Origin: Arthonia radiata
Lineage: Eukaryota; Ascomycota; Arthoniomycetes; Arthoniales; Arthoniaceae
Direction of reading: 5' to 3'
DNA length: 64,000 nucleotides
Assembly: GCA_002989075.1 (NCBI GenBank)
Contig: PSQN01000012.1
Span: 2,182,480-2,246,479 of the forward strand
A program made the translations under genes and the position numbers. How positions within the stretch are numbered: position 1 is the stretch's first letter; each line of letters begins with the position of its first letter. Under the pieces are notes generated by a model. The model did not search any database. It was not told the DNA's origin and saw nothing but the letters and a program-made list of their open reading frames with translations. Of the stretch, positions 50,962 through 61,765 are shown in pieces.

Positions 50962-51468
50962 ATGACCTCACGCACTAGCACGATGCCGACCGTGCAAAAG
51001 CCAAGCGTAATTGCGTTCAAGCCTGAGGACCTTACGCCCGTCTACCGCATCATCGTCACTCATGACAGCACACCCGACCTTTTGAACTTCACCTTGCAGT
51101 TGTTCAGAGGCCACGAAGACACCAGGAAACTGTTCACCAGCTTGAAGACTGCCAATGAGTGTGGTATGTCGATGGTTCTGGAGGCACTACACAACCATAT
51201 CCAATTCTGGATGGAGACAGCAGGACCTTCTGCGTATAAAACGGAATTGCGCCAGTCTAAGAATGAGCAGGGGCTTTTGAGGATCCACTTTCGGGGTGCG
51301 GTCGTCGAAGTGAAGGAGCTCTACATATTTGAGAGAGCGTGTGAGCGCTGCGATAGGAGCGAGGAAGATATCAACCGCTTCTTTAATCTCCTTCCAAATA
51401 CCGATGATATCCTAGCAAGAGCAGCTTGGAGAAAGCATTTTAATAGCGAGATGCATGTTCCGGCTTGA
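50962..51468 (+). CDS. AN-domain island, member f, 168 aa
   Basis: Single exon. Starts M-T-S-R-T-S-T-M-P-T, then F-K-P-E-D-L-T-P-V-Y-R-I-I-V-T-H-D, the first strand. The helix is R-K-L-F-T-S-L-K-T-A-N-E-C-G-M-S-M-V-L and the strands L-L-R-I-H-F-R-G-A-V-V-E-V-K-E-L-Y-I. It is closest to member e (N-T-S-M-L-F-D-D-L-H-T-A-N, then G-A-E-I-E-V-E-K-I-F-I). A C-E-R-C pair follows. No signal peptide or membrane segment. Confidence 0.7.
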   Translation: MTSRTSTMPTVQKPSVIAFKPEDLTPVYRIIVTHDSTPDLLNFTLQLFRGHEDTRKLFTSLKTANECGMSMVLEALHNHIQFWMETAGPSAYKTELRQSKNEQGLLRIHFRGAVVEVKELYIFERACERCDRSEEDINRFFNLLPNTDDILARAAWRKHFNSEMHVPA

Positions 51469-52274
51469 CTGACAAATTACAGGAGATGTTTCGGGCGACG
51501 GAGGATAATGTATCAGACCACGCCTCTGAACCGCGTTCTACGCCAACTTTGGCCACGCCCGAGAGCGACGACTGAGCCAGCATAATTGCAACCACTGGAA
51601 ATGATGGTCAGTCTCGTGGTCATTTCGAGGTCGCGGTCGCCGCGTCACGAGCCGGGGGTTCAAAGAACGACTGACCAAGGTGACGGATGACAAATCAACG
51701 TCAAAGGGTCGATAGCAAACATGTCACACCTAGTAAGGGTCCAAAAAGATTTATACCGTAACGAACTACTCTGCCGCAATGATCAAACGCTCCGTAGCGG
51801 ATGTCCGCCGTCTTCGTGTCAGGCGTGAATCTGCATTGCTTGACATGATCACCGCTTTAGCGATCACCTTACCTAGACAAGCCATGATATACTAGTTTCA
51901 TGTTGTTGCCAGGCATACGGCTTTGGTTTCCGAGCGTGAGCGCGATCATGCCGAACGTTCAAAGGCTGCTGTCGGTGGCTATGGACATCGTCTCGAAAAG
52001 CGTGGAAACGTGTAGAGCTGATACGTGATCACGTTTCTCCTCAACAGAATGCGCCACATACAAACGCAGAGAAGGTGGGTGAACGCGGTGAACAGCGCAG
52101 CGGTATCAAAGCTCCGATGCTGACTTTGGCCACACAACACACTCTCAAGTGGCGTGGTTCAACTCACTAAGCGTTGATCTCTCACGATCTCTCACGAAGC
52201 ACGATATTTAGCTGTTGACTTTGTCATCTCTTGCCTGCCAACGAGCGCTTCAGGACCTCGTTGTCCCACAACCA
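51469..52274. other. Spacer between plus and minus parts of the AN-domain island
   Basis: 806 bp between converging genes with no supported frame. A local direct repeat CGATCTCTCACGA-like occurs around 52177-52199. Confidence 0.4.
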
Positions 52275-53388
52275 TCATCCCCAAATCCCCTCACACACTC
52301 TGATGAGCCCCTTGCCTTCCCCATTCCGCACTGAGATCGTGACCGTGCCATCGCCAGCAACCTGCCACAAGAAGCCGTCCCGTCGGTCCTCCTTGAGCTT
52401 GGCTGGAGAAATGACTTCGTGCATGCCATATTTTGTGAAGACATCGCGGTAGACCCTAGAAGCGAGCTGGAAAGCATGGGTGTTGGCACGATGGATATCG
52501 GTGTAAACGATTGGGGCCCCGCACAAGCCGTCGGTCTTCATATGAACCAACGTGTAAAGTTTGGCATAGCTTGGAGTGGGGACGGCGGCATTGACCGGTT
52601 GCGCGTTGGAAATGGCGCTGCTTGTCATTCTCGGGGCGTGCGTGCTGGCAGTTACAGGCGGGGATTGAGTGGTTGATGGCTGGGCTGAGTTTGCAAACAT
52701 GCTCTTGGCTGCGGGAGCTGCTTCTAAGGGATGGGTTTGCCCTTCCAAGAGGCGCTGAATCGATGTATGATGCGCAGATGACGCACGCCAGACACTGCGT
52801 GAGGATGGGAGTGGCTTGACATTGCCGAAGATGTTTTCAGGGGAGTACTTTGACGGTTGCGATGTCGAGCCGGTCTGCGAGAAAGGGCCAAATGATTGCG
52901 CGACTCCATATGCTTTATTGTCTGAACGGAGGAAGGAACCGGACGGAGCAGTGCTGGACCCGTCTGCGGCCAACGCATCGAAGTCGCCTGAGCCTCGTAG
53001 ACGCATCTCCTCGAAAGAGAACGACCTGGACGGCGAACTGAGCCCAATGCTTTGATACACTGCGGTGGTCGTTCCTACTTTCTCTACAAACGGGCTAAAT
53101 GGAGTGGTAGCTGCCGTTTCAAGCGCAATACGAAGTGCGAGTGGTGAAGATGTAATTTGTGTAGAGGATCCGTGGAATCCGTGATCTGTTGAAGGATCTG
53201 ATTAGCAAGCATTGCAATGCTGAGTGATAGGAAGTAAACGCACTTGACACTATTTGCCCACATGAAAGTTGAAAGATTGGGTTGTTGGTTCCTCTTGAGT
53301 TACCGTTGAAGGGATCGCCAGCATGGGGCTGACCGAAGCCCGTCGGATTTGAGGCCGTTGAAGTGGCGCTGGTATTGTTGCCACTCAT
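52275..53388 (-). CDS. AN-domain island, member g, about 349 aa
   Basis: Proposed exons complement 53262..53388 and 52275..53197, intron of about 64 bp (donor GTGGGC, acceptor ATCAG; a second acceptor at 53185 would remove four residues). About 240 residues of Ser/Thr/Pro-rich low-complexity sequence precede a C-terminal domain of about 100 residues: Y-A-K-L-Y-T-L-V-H-M-K, then I-H-R-A-N-T-H-A-F-Q-L-A-S, then G-F-L-W-Q-V-A-G-D-G-T-V-T-I-S-V. This is the same strand-helix-strand order as in members a-f. It pairs best with member h. The 5' end is uncertain. Confidence 0.58.
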
Positions 53389-54309
53389 TGCAGCGCTCGG
53401 AAGAGCAACTCCGATCACGGAGTCTGGTGACAGACGCTGTTTTTGAATTGCTCAGGCGGTGATGAAGGTTCTGAGATGGTTTGATGGATTATGCTGGAGC
53501 GATAGGTGTCAGCACAATGCATTCCAAAAGCGAGTGTGTTTAGCTTTCAGACTGTATTCAGACAGCGCCGCCATTCCAACGACAGACAGGCCCTCAAGAA
53601 CCAGGAGGAGAAAGAGTGTGACGGCTGTAGACTTACCTTTTGCTTGATGGATTGTGCTGTTGGAAGTCGAGATATCGTAGGTGGTGATGACTTCAAGGTT
53701 TGGCCTATCCGACGTATTGTGCAAAGATCTGAGCTCCTAGGATGGAGAAGCTGGAAAGCTCTGGCAGGTGCAATGTTGGAAGTGGGGAAAGGATGAAGTT
53801 GCCTGGTCAAAGGTGTTAGATCGATGAGATAAATTCAAGGCAACAGGACTTGGTGCTTTCGTAGTGACACTTCGGCAGGGGGAGCGCAGGCAGTGAGTGA
53901 AGCAAAGGTGACACACTTACGCTCTCGTGAAGCCACCTTTTGTTCGGCCCAAATCCTGAGCGCACCTCTAACTAATAATGTGACTAAGATGCAGAAGAGT
54001 ACCCTTCACGTCGAGTGCTGGTAATCAGTGGCGCTTGGAGCTTTGTCTCAACGTCAGAGAAATAGGTCCATTTGCCGTGAGTTGCTGCCTAGTCCAGTGA
54101 GGCAATGCAGGGTTGAGGGCGAGAAGTCAAGAGCGATGAATGGTGATGAGGAGTAGGACAGTCGCGCAACAATGAAGAGAAAGGCGGCAAACAGAGATTC
54201 ATATAGCTGATGGTATTGAATCGGACTGTAGCAGGCCTTTGATGAGCTTGCAACGCCACCGTAGCCATCATTACTGCGAACAACACACTGGCCGCACGGA
54301 TTGAAAAGG
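53389..54309. other. Spacer between members g and h
   Basis: 921 bp. Holds the 5' region of g and the 3' region of h. No supported gene; several overlapping minus frames lack motifs. Confidence 0.4.
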
Positions 54310-55038
54310 TCAATCCAGCGCCATCGACTGAGTCCACACCCTTGCCCACGCGAAGCCGGAATTGATGCGAAACGCAATTGCATGCTCTTTGTGGATATTC
54401 CAGAAGATGCCGGGGTCCGCAATCTGCTGCATTTCCTCCGTGGAAGCGACGTTGCGAACTTCTCGCATACGGCTGACTTGACTGAAGTGATTCATCACAA
54501 ACTGCCACGCCGCGCTTTGAGCAGCAAAGGCGTCACTGAAGGAACCGACAACCTTTAAGATCGCTGCCCTGTCTGGCTGAAAGGGGCGCTCGTCAAGCAC
54601 GACAACCCATAGCTTAGCAGCTTGCTGTGCTGGAGCGTCTGGCGTCGCTGAACGAGAATCGGATCCATGTGTGGTTTGAGCAGTACCTGCGATTGATAGA
54701 CTATCTAGCTGATCATTGCAGTCGTCGGTTCTTGGAGAAGTCTGCAGGGAGCTGACTCGATCTGCCGGCTCGATCTTTGGTGATTGACTCTCGCAAGTGG
54801 AGGGAGGTGATGATCTGGAGTCCTTGCCAGTGATATCAAAAGCGGCTATGTGATCGTTTGCTGCATCGTTGGGTGCTTGAGACGGACTGGAGCGGAGTAG
54901 CGTCTTGCTCACGATAAGTTCGGTAGGCGGTGATGTACGGCCCTCATTGGAAAGCTTACGCTCAGGTTGAAGCTGCGGGTAAACCGGACCGAAAAGAGCA
55001 TTGTAGTCGAAGTCCTCCTCGTCAGATGAGCGAGTCAT
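54310..55038 (-). CDS. AN-domain island, member h, 242 aa
   Basis: Single exon from ATG 55038 (M-T-R-S-S-D-E-E-D-F-D-Y-N); the longer upstream frame lacks an ATG. The first 130 residues are acidic and Ser-rich. The C-terminal domain reads A-K-L-W-V-V-V-L-D-E-R-P, then S-F-S-D-A-F-A-A-Q-S-A-A-W-Q-F-V, then I-F-W-N-I-H-K-E-H-A-I-A-F-R-I-N-S-G. These align with A-K-L-Y-T-L-V-H, H-R-A-N-T-H-A-F-Q-L-A and F-L-W-Q-V-A-G-D-G-T-V-T-I-S-V in member g. It lies 235 bp from the SHMT stop. Function unknown. Confidence 0.6.
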   Translation of the reverse strand: MTRSSDEEDFDYNALFGPVYPQLQPERKLSNEGRTSPPTELIVSKTLLRSSPSQAPNDAANDHIAAFDITGKDSRSSPPSTCESQSPKIEPADRVSSLQTSPRTDDCNDQLDSLSIAGTAQTTHGSDSRSATPDAPAQQAAKLWVVVLDERPFQPDRAAILKVVGSFSDAFAAQSAAWQFVMNHFSQVSRMREVRNVASTEEMQQIADPGIFWNIHKEHAIAFRINSGFAWARVWTQSMALD

Positions 55039-55272
55039 CCTTCTCAAGCGGCGTGTTTTGTCAATGAATAGGAATCGAGTCGGGAGCGTGGGCACTGCTT
55101 GAGAGCTGCTGGCAGTCACATGTCTTGGCGGTGAACCCACTCTGGTACTAGGCCGGATCGGTACCAAAATTAGGAGTCGTCCCAGTGTTGAGCGACGATG
55201 CAGGTCAGCAGCACTGCAGTCTTGCAATCTGTGTGCAATTGCCACTAAGGCGACCCGGACAGGTCTTGCTTT

Positions 55273-57008
55273 TCACTTCTCCCAAGGCAGACCGAACGTT
55301 CCAACCCAGCTTGATACCTCTTGACGAAGCTCAATTAGCTCAGTAATGTTCTCGCCCTCGCCAATGTATTCTTTGAAGGCAGCCACACTCCCTGGATTCT
55401 TGCGCCCCTCCTTTTCTTTCGCTTCACGCGCCTGCTTGTCGACGCGCTTGGCGATGTTGATTGCTCGATGAACGACATCTCCCACCCGTTCAAAGTCCGT
55501 CGGCTGAAAACCTCGTGTCGTCATAGCAGGTGTGCCCATGCGCAGTCCGCCTGGCTTCATCGCAGAGACATCTCCGGGGACGGTGTTCTTGTTGCTAGCG
55601 ACGCCGGCAAGCTCGAGAATCCGCTCGACGCGTGCCCCGTCAATGCCTGCAGGTTTGAGGTCAACCAGAACCAGGTGGTTGTCGGTGCCCCCACTGACAA
55701 CAGCGTAACCGAAGCCACCCTTATCTTCAGAATCGCCGAGACGTTTTGCAAGAGCTTTTGCATTAGCGAGCACGGCTTGTTGATACTCACGGAAACTGGG
55801 CTGCTGAGCTTGGTGCAAAGCCACAGCGAGCGCCGTGATTGTATGGTTGTGAGGACCGCCCTGGTGTCCGGGAAATACTGAGCTGTTGATAGGTCCTTCC
55901 AAATCGTACGACTCTTGCTTGCCTTTTGCATCAGTCCGTCGTACGCCCTTTCGAAAAAAGATCATGGCTCCGCGAGGACCTCTCAGACTCTTGTGTGTGG
56001 TTGTGGTTACTACGTCTGCCTGCTCGAAAGGCGATGGGATAACTTTGCCGGCCACAAGACCGCTAATGTGGGCCATGTCGGCTAATAGGTAAGATCCAAC
56101 AGAGTCCGCTATCTGCTTCATGCGGGGATAGTCGATCAACCGCGAGTATGCGGACGTGCCTGCGATGATGATTTTGGGTCGGTACAAAGTCGCCAGTTCA
56201 TGTAGTTTGTCGTAATCGATCAGACCGGTCGATTCGTCGAGTCGGTAAGGCAAAGTCTCGAAGTATTTGGAGATGGCCGAGATCTTTTTGGTGGGTGTTT
56301 GATAGCCATGTGATAGGTGGCCGCCATGAGGCAAGTCAAGGCCCATTATCCGGTCGTGGGAATTAAGAAGTGCTGAGTAGGCATAGAGGTTGGCCGGTGA
56401 GCCGGATAGCGCTGTCTTGCATTAGTACGGCAAGCCTGCTCAATCTCAGATCTTGGTGTGACGAACACTGTACATTGACGCCCCATTCCTCCTCCTTAAG
56501 ACTGAATACTTCAAGCGCTCGACGCTGGCACAGACGTTCAGCTTCATCGATGAACTCGTTGCCACCGTAATACCGAGCCCCAGGGTATCCCTCGGAGTAT
56601 TTATCTAATGGAGGTCTGCGTCAGAACTTGGGCGCGACTGGAGATTTGAAATGTATACTTTGCATTACACTTCCCAACGCATCCAGGACGGATTGAGAGG
56701 TGAAGTTTTCCGACGGGATGAGATTTATGAAGTGCTTCTGCCGGTGCTTTTCTTTTTGGATGATGTTGAAGACAGTCGGATCTGCTTCTTCGAGATTGGA
56801 CGAGAGCATCTGCGCGCGTTGTTAGCTGTGGTATACTAGATTCCATGTGCCGGGTGCTCACCTTATGTTGGACATCCGTGGACATGCATCTGCCCCGCCG
56901 CCATGTCTGAAGTGGTCGTGCTTGCTGGGTTAATATTTGAGGGGTAAATATGCTCGGATGAGGGTCATGACGACGTAGAAGTAGTCTGCTGGCTCTTGCG
57001 GTTGTCAT
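55273..57008 (-). CDS. SHM1: Mitochondrial serine hydroxymethyltransferase, 524 aa
   Basis: Exons complement 56862..57008, 56659..56809, 56467..56604 and 55273..56411; introns of 52, 54 and 55 bp. The last donor (GTTCGT) is weak but phases close and give V-N-V-Q-S-L-S-G-S-P-A-N. Residues 1-42 are Arg-rich without acidic residues apart from one Asp, a mitochondrial presequence. Core motifs are [21 protein letters not shown] and the PLP lysine in [13 protein letters not shown] near residue 280. The enzyme interconverts serine and glycine with tetrahydrofolate, feeding one-carbon metabolism. All PLP motifs are present. Confidence 0.96.
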
Positions 57009-58141
57009 GGCTGGCGGGCTGAGCTTCATGATGTATATGATTGTGGACATTGATAGAGACGGACGTCGGATAAACTTGAGACGAGAGCCGATGACGCTAG
57101 AGCTGGAAACGGCAAAGCGCCCGACGCGCATTGAAACCTCTCCTTTGGCCACTGCTTCGCCCTTCTTCTTTCCTCTCCTCTCCCTCACACAACTACATCC
57201 GACATGATGAGCGTTTCTCCGGCATAGACTCACTCTTTGGCCGTCTGGCTGGAGATGTGGGTGCTTCTGAGATGCGCTGGCCCCACCTCACCACCTTTAG
57301 ACGGCGCAATATGAAACCTTCTGATCGGACGAGTTGTGCGACTTCACCAAACAAGCGTAGTGTCCCAAGTGACCACATAGACTGCGCGGAGTTCGATTTG
57401 CAATGCGGCTGTCGTGATCTAGCAACACTTCTACAAGTTGGCGTGCACAAGCCTGGGTGGGTAGTAAGCGAGGCTGTCAAGCTGGAGGAGGGTCGTCCCG
57501 GTTAGGAAAGCGCATCCGAGACATGAACAAAATTTCCGGCTTTGCTCTCCGTTTGCACTCTTGAATGAACGTGCGGAGGACCGCTTGAGTAGTGAACAAT
57601 AACTGAATCTGAACCAAACCGTCGCTGTACCGCTTCATGTGACCCACGCTTGGCCTATGCAGGGTACTGATGTATATTCGCGTCGCAACCACAAGAGTGG
57701 GAAGGCGCCGCGTGCCACGAAAGCGCGGTGGCCGCTTCTTCATCTCATCTCTGGTCCGGTCTGAATTTCGAAGCATCATCTGCCTCTGACTTACAATCTT
57801 CGCTTGCCCGAGACGCGCCCAGCTGCCTAAATTTGAGCACAGACACCACACTAAGCAAAGCTAACTGGGTTCCGGAAGTCCCTTGCCTCAACTTACAATG
57901 TTTCCTTCCTGCCATCACTCTGCCGCAACAACTTCACTCCTCCAACTTCATCATAAATAACCCGCAACTCGTGAGTTTGCCCGAGATCATCAGTCTGCAT
58001 CTGCGCCGTGTTCCCGCTGCCTCGGCTGCTCGACAAGCGACCTCAATCGCCTCGCGTATGCACTATTGCTTGACCTCGCTTCGAACGAGCGAAGACTGCC
58101 GTTGCAGAACACGTCACTAACGATCACTCCGCGAAAAGAGC
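57009..58141. other. Divergent intergenic region, 1.1 kb
   Basis: Between divergent starts of SHMT (minus) and the F-box-like gene (plus). Frames of 95-130 codons occur on both strands without motifs. Presumed to hold both promoters. Confidence 0.4.
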
Positions 58142-59527
58142 ATGGCACCACGCTCTGCTCAGCTCCGACCGCCAAGCCAGGACGGTACCGCTGAAGGCGC
58201 CGCTAAGCCTGGCGGGCGCCCTGTGCGAAAGTCCGCTGGCCGAAAGTCTCTGCCAGATGGCTTTATCAACAGTGCTGATGCCGGCATTGATCACTCCCCG
58301 GACTCTGAGTCCGAACATGAAGGAGCGAAGAAGACCTGGAAGCAAAAGCCGATCTCACGCGCTCGGCCGCTCTCTCCCACTCACTTTCGAGAGCTTCCTA
58401 CTCCTTCTCGTGGCAGCTCATCAGAGCCTGATCAACCAGCTGATGAGCCCCCGGCCACCTCCGTGCCAGAGAACGTATCACTGACGTTCCACGTTCCAAA
58501 GGACCACTCCGGCCCCTTCGTCGTCAACCTCAACCTTCGTGACATCGGAGTCGCGGCCGCGTCCACCGTCAACACGGCCATTCATGGTACTCGATCCCGC
58601 CCGGCTCGTCCCGCCATCTCAGCGCAGCCTGAACCCAGCGCCGCGCGAATGAACCAGAACTATGCTGGCTTCACTGATCTCCCTCCGGAGATTCGCAACA
58701 TTGTTTATCGCGAGGTTTTTGGCACTGGCAAGAAGCTTGATTTCCATCGTCCGGAGTTCAATTTGTCTGGCCAGTTCCTGCGAACCTGCAAGCTCGTCAA
58801 CATCGAAGCAGCTCCACTACTTTACGGTAACCACTCCTTCCGTCTAACGCGTGATACCAACACCGAAGGCGCGTACTGGAAAAAGCCGTGGGTCGAAGTG
58901 GGCTACCGCCACATTCGTCGCTGGCTCACCGACGTTGGACCTTCGAACATCTCACATCTGCGCGAGCTGGAGTTCAGTCTGGAAGATGGCTCGCCGGGAA
59001 GGTTCACTCCCAAGCCGACGGCCTACATGAGCCACAATGAGATCAAGGAAGCCGTCCGCTATGTCTATGATCCTGATCTCATTGAGTGCTTCAAGTTGCT
59101 TTCCAGGTATGGCGCGCTCCGTAAGCTTGTGCTGGAGAATCAGAGTCGAAAGCAGCTCGCGCGGCGTGATGATCGGTTCCTTCACGAGCTGAAGAAGATT
59201 CGTGTCGATAAGATTGAGGACAAGTACGCCCGTCCCGCCAACTACATGTACTACCGTCACATGGACAAGATCGAGCTCTCCTTATTCAAGGAGCTGCGTG
59301 AAAAGATGGTAAGTGAATGACCCGCCCGCACCGGCCTCATACTATTTGAACAACGCGTCGGCAGTGTCCTCCACAGCACCTTGACTTTGGCACAACGCCT
59401 TTCGAGGTAGTTTCACTGACATACATCACTCTAGGAGCGCGAGACGAAGCTCTACAAGGAGGATACGAAGGACGAGAAGAAAGATGCCAAGAAGGCTCAA
59501 GACAGCAGCGGCAACTCGTCAGATTAG
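58142..59527 (+). CDS. Fungal F-box-like/2EXR-type protein, 419 aa
   Basis: Exons 58142..59308 and 59435..59527, intron 126 bp (GTAAGT to CTAG). A Ser/Pro-rich N-terminus of about 175 residues is followed by D-L-P-P-E-I-R-N-I-V-Y-R-E-V-F, F-L-R-T-C-K-L-V-N-I-E-A-A-P-L-L-Y-G-N and H-S-F-R-L. That pattern (LPPE(I/L)RN, then LRTC, then E-A-x-P-L-L-Y) defines a very large fungal family often called F-box-like or 2EXR. The second exon is a Lys/Asp/Glu-rich tail. Members may be ubiquitin-ligase adaptors, but most have no tested role. Confidence 0.85.
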
Positions 59528-59784
59528 TCAATGCAGTCACGCAATGGGGTCGATCAGCGAGGAGTTTCGGATCTGGCAAGGCGGTTCTTTCCGTTAGCAA
59601 GGCATGTGCTACGACTTCTGAGTCTTCAATCAGCGATCAGATATACGACCGCATAATTCAACGGATGTATAGATACCAGGGGAGATTACGGAGGCTGTTT
59701 CAGATAATCAACGCGCTTTTACAACGAACGCATTCGCAAACACTACCGCGTCTCGCGGCTCTTTCGTGACTCATTACATTACTG

Positions 59785-61344
59785 CTAGCCGACAATATTC
59801 AGTGCCTTGCCAACTCTGTCTTCCCACTCATCGTCCCACCGCAGCTGACCTTCCTTGACAGCGCGCTCTCTCAGCTGACCCAATTCGCCGCTACCTTCAC
59901 TACTCATGAGTCGCTCTAGAATCGTACATAATTCCCCAGAAGTCTCGAAGCCTACGCCATTCGAACCCTCCTTGATCAGTTCCGACCACGCCTCGTACCC
60001 ACTCCAGGCCGCCACAGGTAAGCCAGCACCGAACATGTCAACAACCTTCATCGGCAGATCGAGACCGCTGCTGCTGTTGTGCAAGCATATTCCAAGATCA
60101 GCACAGGCAAGCAGCTTCGCGTAGTCGCCTGGTGGCAGAAACGCGGTTCTGACGATCACCTTGTCCAGCTTACGAAGCTGTTTGAGTTCATCTATCTTCT
60201 TGAGATACAGCTTCTGCAGCGGACCCCTCCCGGTGATGATAACAAGGAGATTCGGAAGCTGCTTCGATGACTCTGCTGTGGATGAGTATGCGACTAGCGC
60301 TTCGAGGAGCACGCTGAAGTCCTCATCAGCCGTCCATGATGTGCTGCTCGCTAATAGCCTCCAGACGCCATTCTTTCTCGTCAGATCAGTCGCGTACTCT
60401 CTCGTGCACTCGCAGCTGTTCAGGAAGGTGCCCCGTTCCGATGCCGATTCGATGGGCTTGAACAAGTCGGTCGGTCGATCCCGACAGACCACTATCTTGC
60501 TGTCTGGAATGCCAGCGTTACTGGCGAGATACTTCTTCATCGCGTCGCTGACTGCAAAGTGCTTGAACGCGCTGCGGGCGAAGAAGAACTCATACCATCT
60601 TGCTAGCCTTACAATGGGGTGGCTTTGGTTTCTTCGAAAGCGCAGCGCCAGGATTGAGGACGCGGTATTGTGCCAGTCACACACCAATCTCGTGTTCCGC
60701 ATCGAGCACACAGTCAAGCAGACATTTAATGTCGGCATGCTGGGGGGGATTTGAAGTAGCATATGCCGCGTCGCAGTCTTTACGCGATAACATAACGCGT
60801 GGTACAGCATCCAGCTCTGATGGACGAGCTTCAGTGGCGCGATCAGCGTGAATGGCAGATACTCCAGCACTTTCGGCAGGCCCTTCAACGGATGCACGCG
60901 AATATGCTTCGTCCCCGTCATTTGCATCGGCAGCGGACTCTCAACATACCCCACAATCTCAACCCTCACATTCCGCTTCGCCAGACTCGACGCATGGTAC
61001 ATCATCCGCGGCGACCGCGCAATGTCGCCCAGCACCACGATCGTGACGGACTCCGCGTACCGCAGCTTTTTGTTCGTCTCGCGATGCCTGTTGAAACGCG
61101 CATAGCCTTCGCCAGGCGCGGGCAAGCGATGCTCAGTCTCCAGCGCCTCCTTCTCGATGCGCTCGAGATCGGCCATGCTGCGATCCGGGCGGATCTCTTC
61201 AACGAAATCCGGGTTGTAATGGTCATAGTGGCCAGGGACAGTGAAGAGGAAGAGAATGGTGGAAAGCGGAATGGCGGCGAGGATGGCGATGAAGATCCAG
61301 ACCCAATTGGAGTCGCTGATGGCGTCTATGGCTTCTTCGAGCAT
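59785..61344 (-). CDS. ALG1: ALG1 chitobiosyldiphosphodolichol beta-mannosyltransferase, 519 aa
   Basis: Single exon; the start is ATG 61344 because the frame above it begins with GTG. Residues 14-35 form a membrane anchor (W-V-W-I-F-I-A-I-L-A-A-I-P-L). The GT33 blocks follow: V-V-L-G-D-I-A-R-S-P-R-M-M-Y-H, L-L-Q-I-P-P-S-M-P-T-L, V-C-D-W-H-N-T-A-S-S-I-L, then T-S-W-T-A-D-E-D-F and the C-terminal F-L-P-P-G-D-Y-A-K-L-L with H-N-S-S-S-G-L-D-L-P-M-K. Alg1 adds the first mannose to the dolichol-linked oligosaccharide on the cytosolic ER face. W-H-N-T-A-S-S-I-L differs slightly from the usual W-H-N-x-x-Y-S-I-L. Confidence 0.95.
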   Translation of the reverse strand: MLEEAIDAISDSNWVWIFIAILAAIPLSTILFLFTVPGHYDHYNPDFVEEIRPDRSMADLERIEKEALETEHRLPAPGEGYARFNRHRETNKKLRYAESVTIVVLGDIARSPRMMYHASSLAKRNVRVEIVGYVESPLPMQMTGTKHIRVHPLKGLPKVLEYLPFTLIAPLKLVHQSWMLYHALCYRVKTATRHMLLQIPPSMPTLNVCLTVCSMRNTRLVCDWHNTASSILALRFRRNQSHPIVRLARWYEFFFARSAFKHFAVSDAMKKYLASNAGIPDSKIVVCRDRPTDLFKPIESASERGTFLNSCECTREYATDLTRKNGVWRLLASSTSWTADEDFSVLLEALVAYSSTAESSKQLPNLLVIITGRGPLQKLYLKKIDELKQLRKLDKVIVRTAFLPPGDYAKLLACADLGICLHNSSSGLDLPMKVVDMFGAGLPVAAWSGYEAWSELIKEGSNGVGFETSGELCTILERLMSSEGSGELGQLRERAVKEGQLRWDDEWEDRVGKALNIVG

Positions 61345-61765
61345 CTTGGCGGCCACCGTTGATGCTCACAGGTTTTACCTGTGTATTTGTGTGTCGAGCA
61401 AGGTGTACATGGTGGGCTTGGGAAAGGGTGGTCTGATGTGCGGAAAGGGTGTGTGACCAGCGCCTGAAACAGCCCCTAGCGTGTGGGGCACATGCCTCTG
61501 ATTGGGGGCTTCTGCAGGGGCGCAAGCCCCCGCCCACTAATGGCAGCGCGGGGATCACCTCGTAGGGCTGCAGTCGATAAGATTGGAGGCGTTGCCGGAT
61601 GCGACCAAGCACTTCTGCTCAGACTTGCCCCCTGATACGATTGCGTCGCTGAAACAGCCGCCCTTTGTATAGATGCTCCTGCCAAAAGCTTTTCTGATGT
61701 GCCGTGAGTAGAGGCTGACACCCTTCGTTGCACATACACATGGAAAGCGTGATCCTTCCGTCACA
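61345..61765. promoter_or_regulatory. Divergent promoter region, ALG1 and zinc transporter
   Basis: 421 bp between divergent starts. A GC-rich central block (about 61490-61545). No gene supported. Confidence 0.45.

Noticed and set aside
57477-57851. 124-codon minus-strand frame
   Set aside because: No motif, lies in a promoter region.
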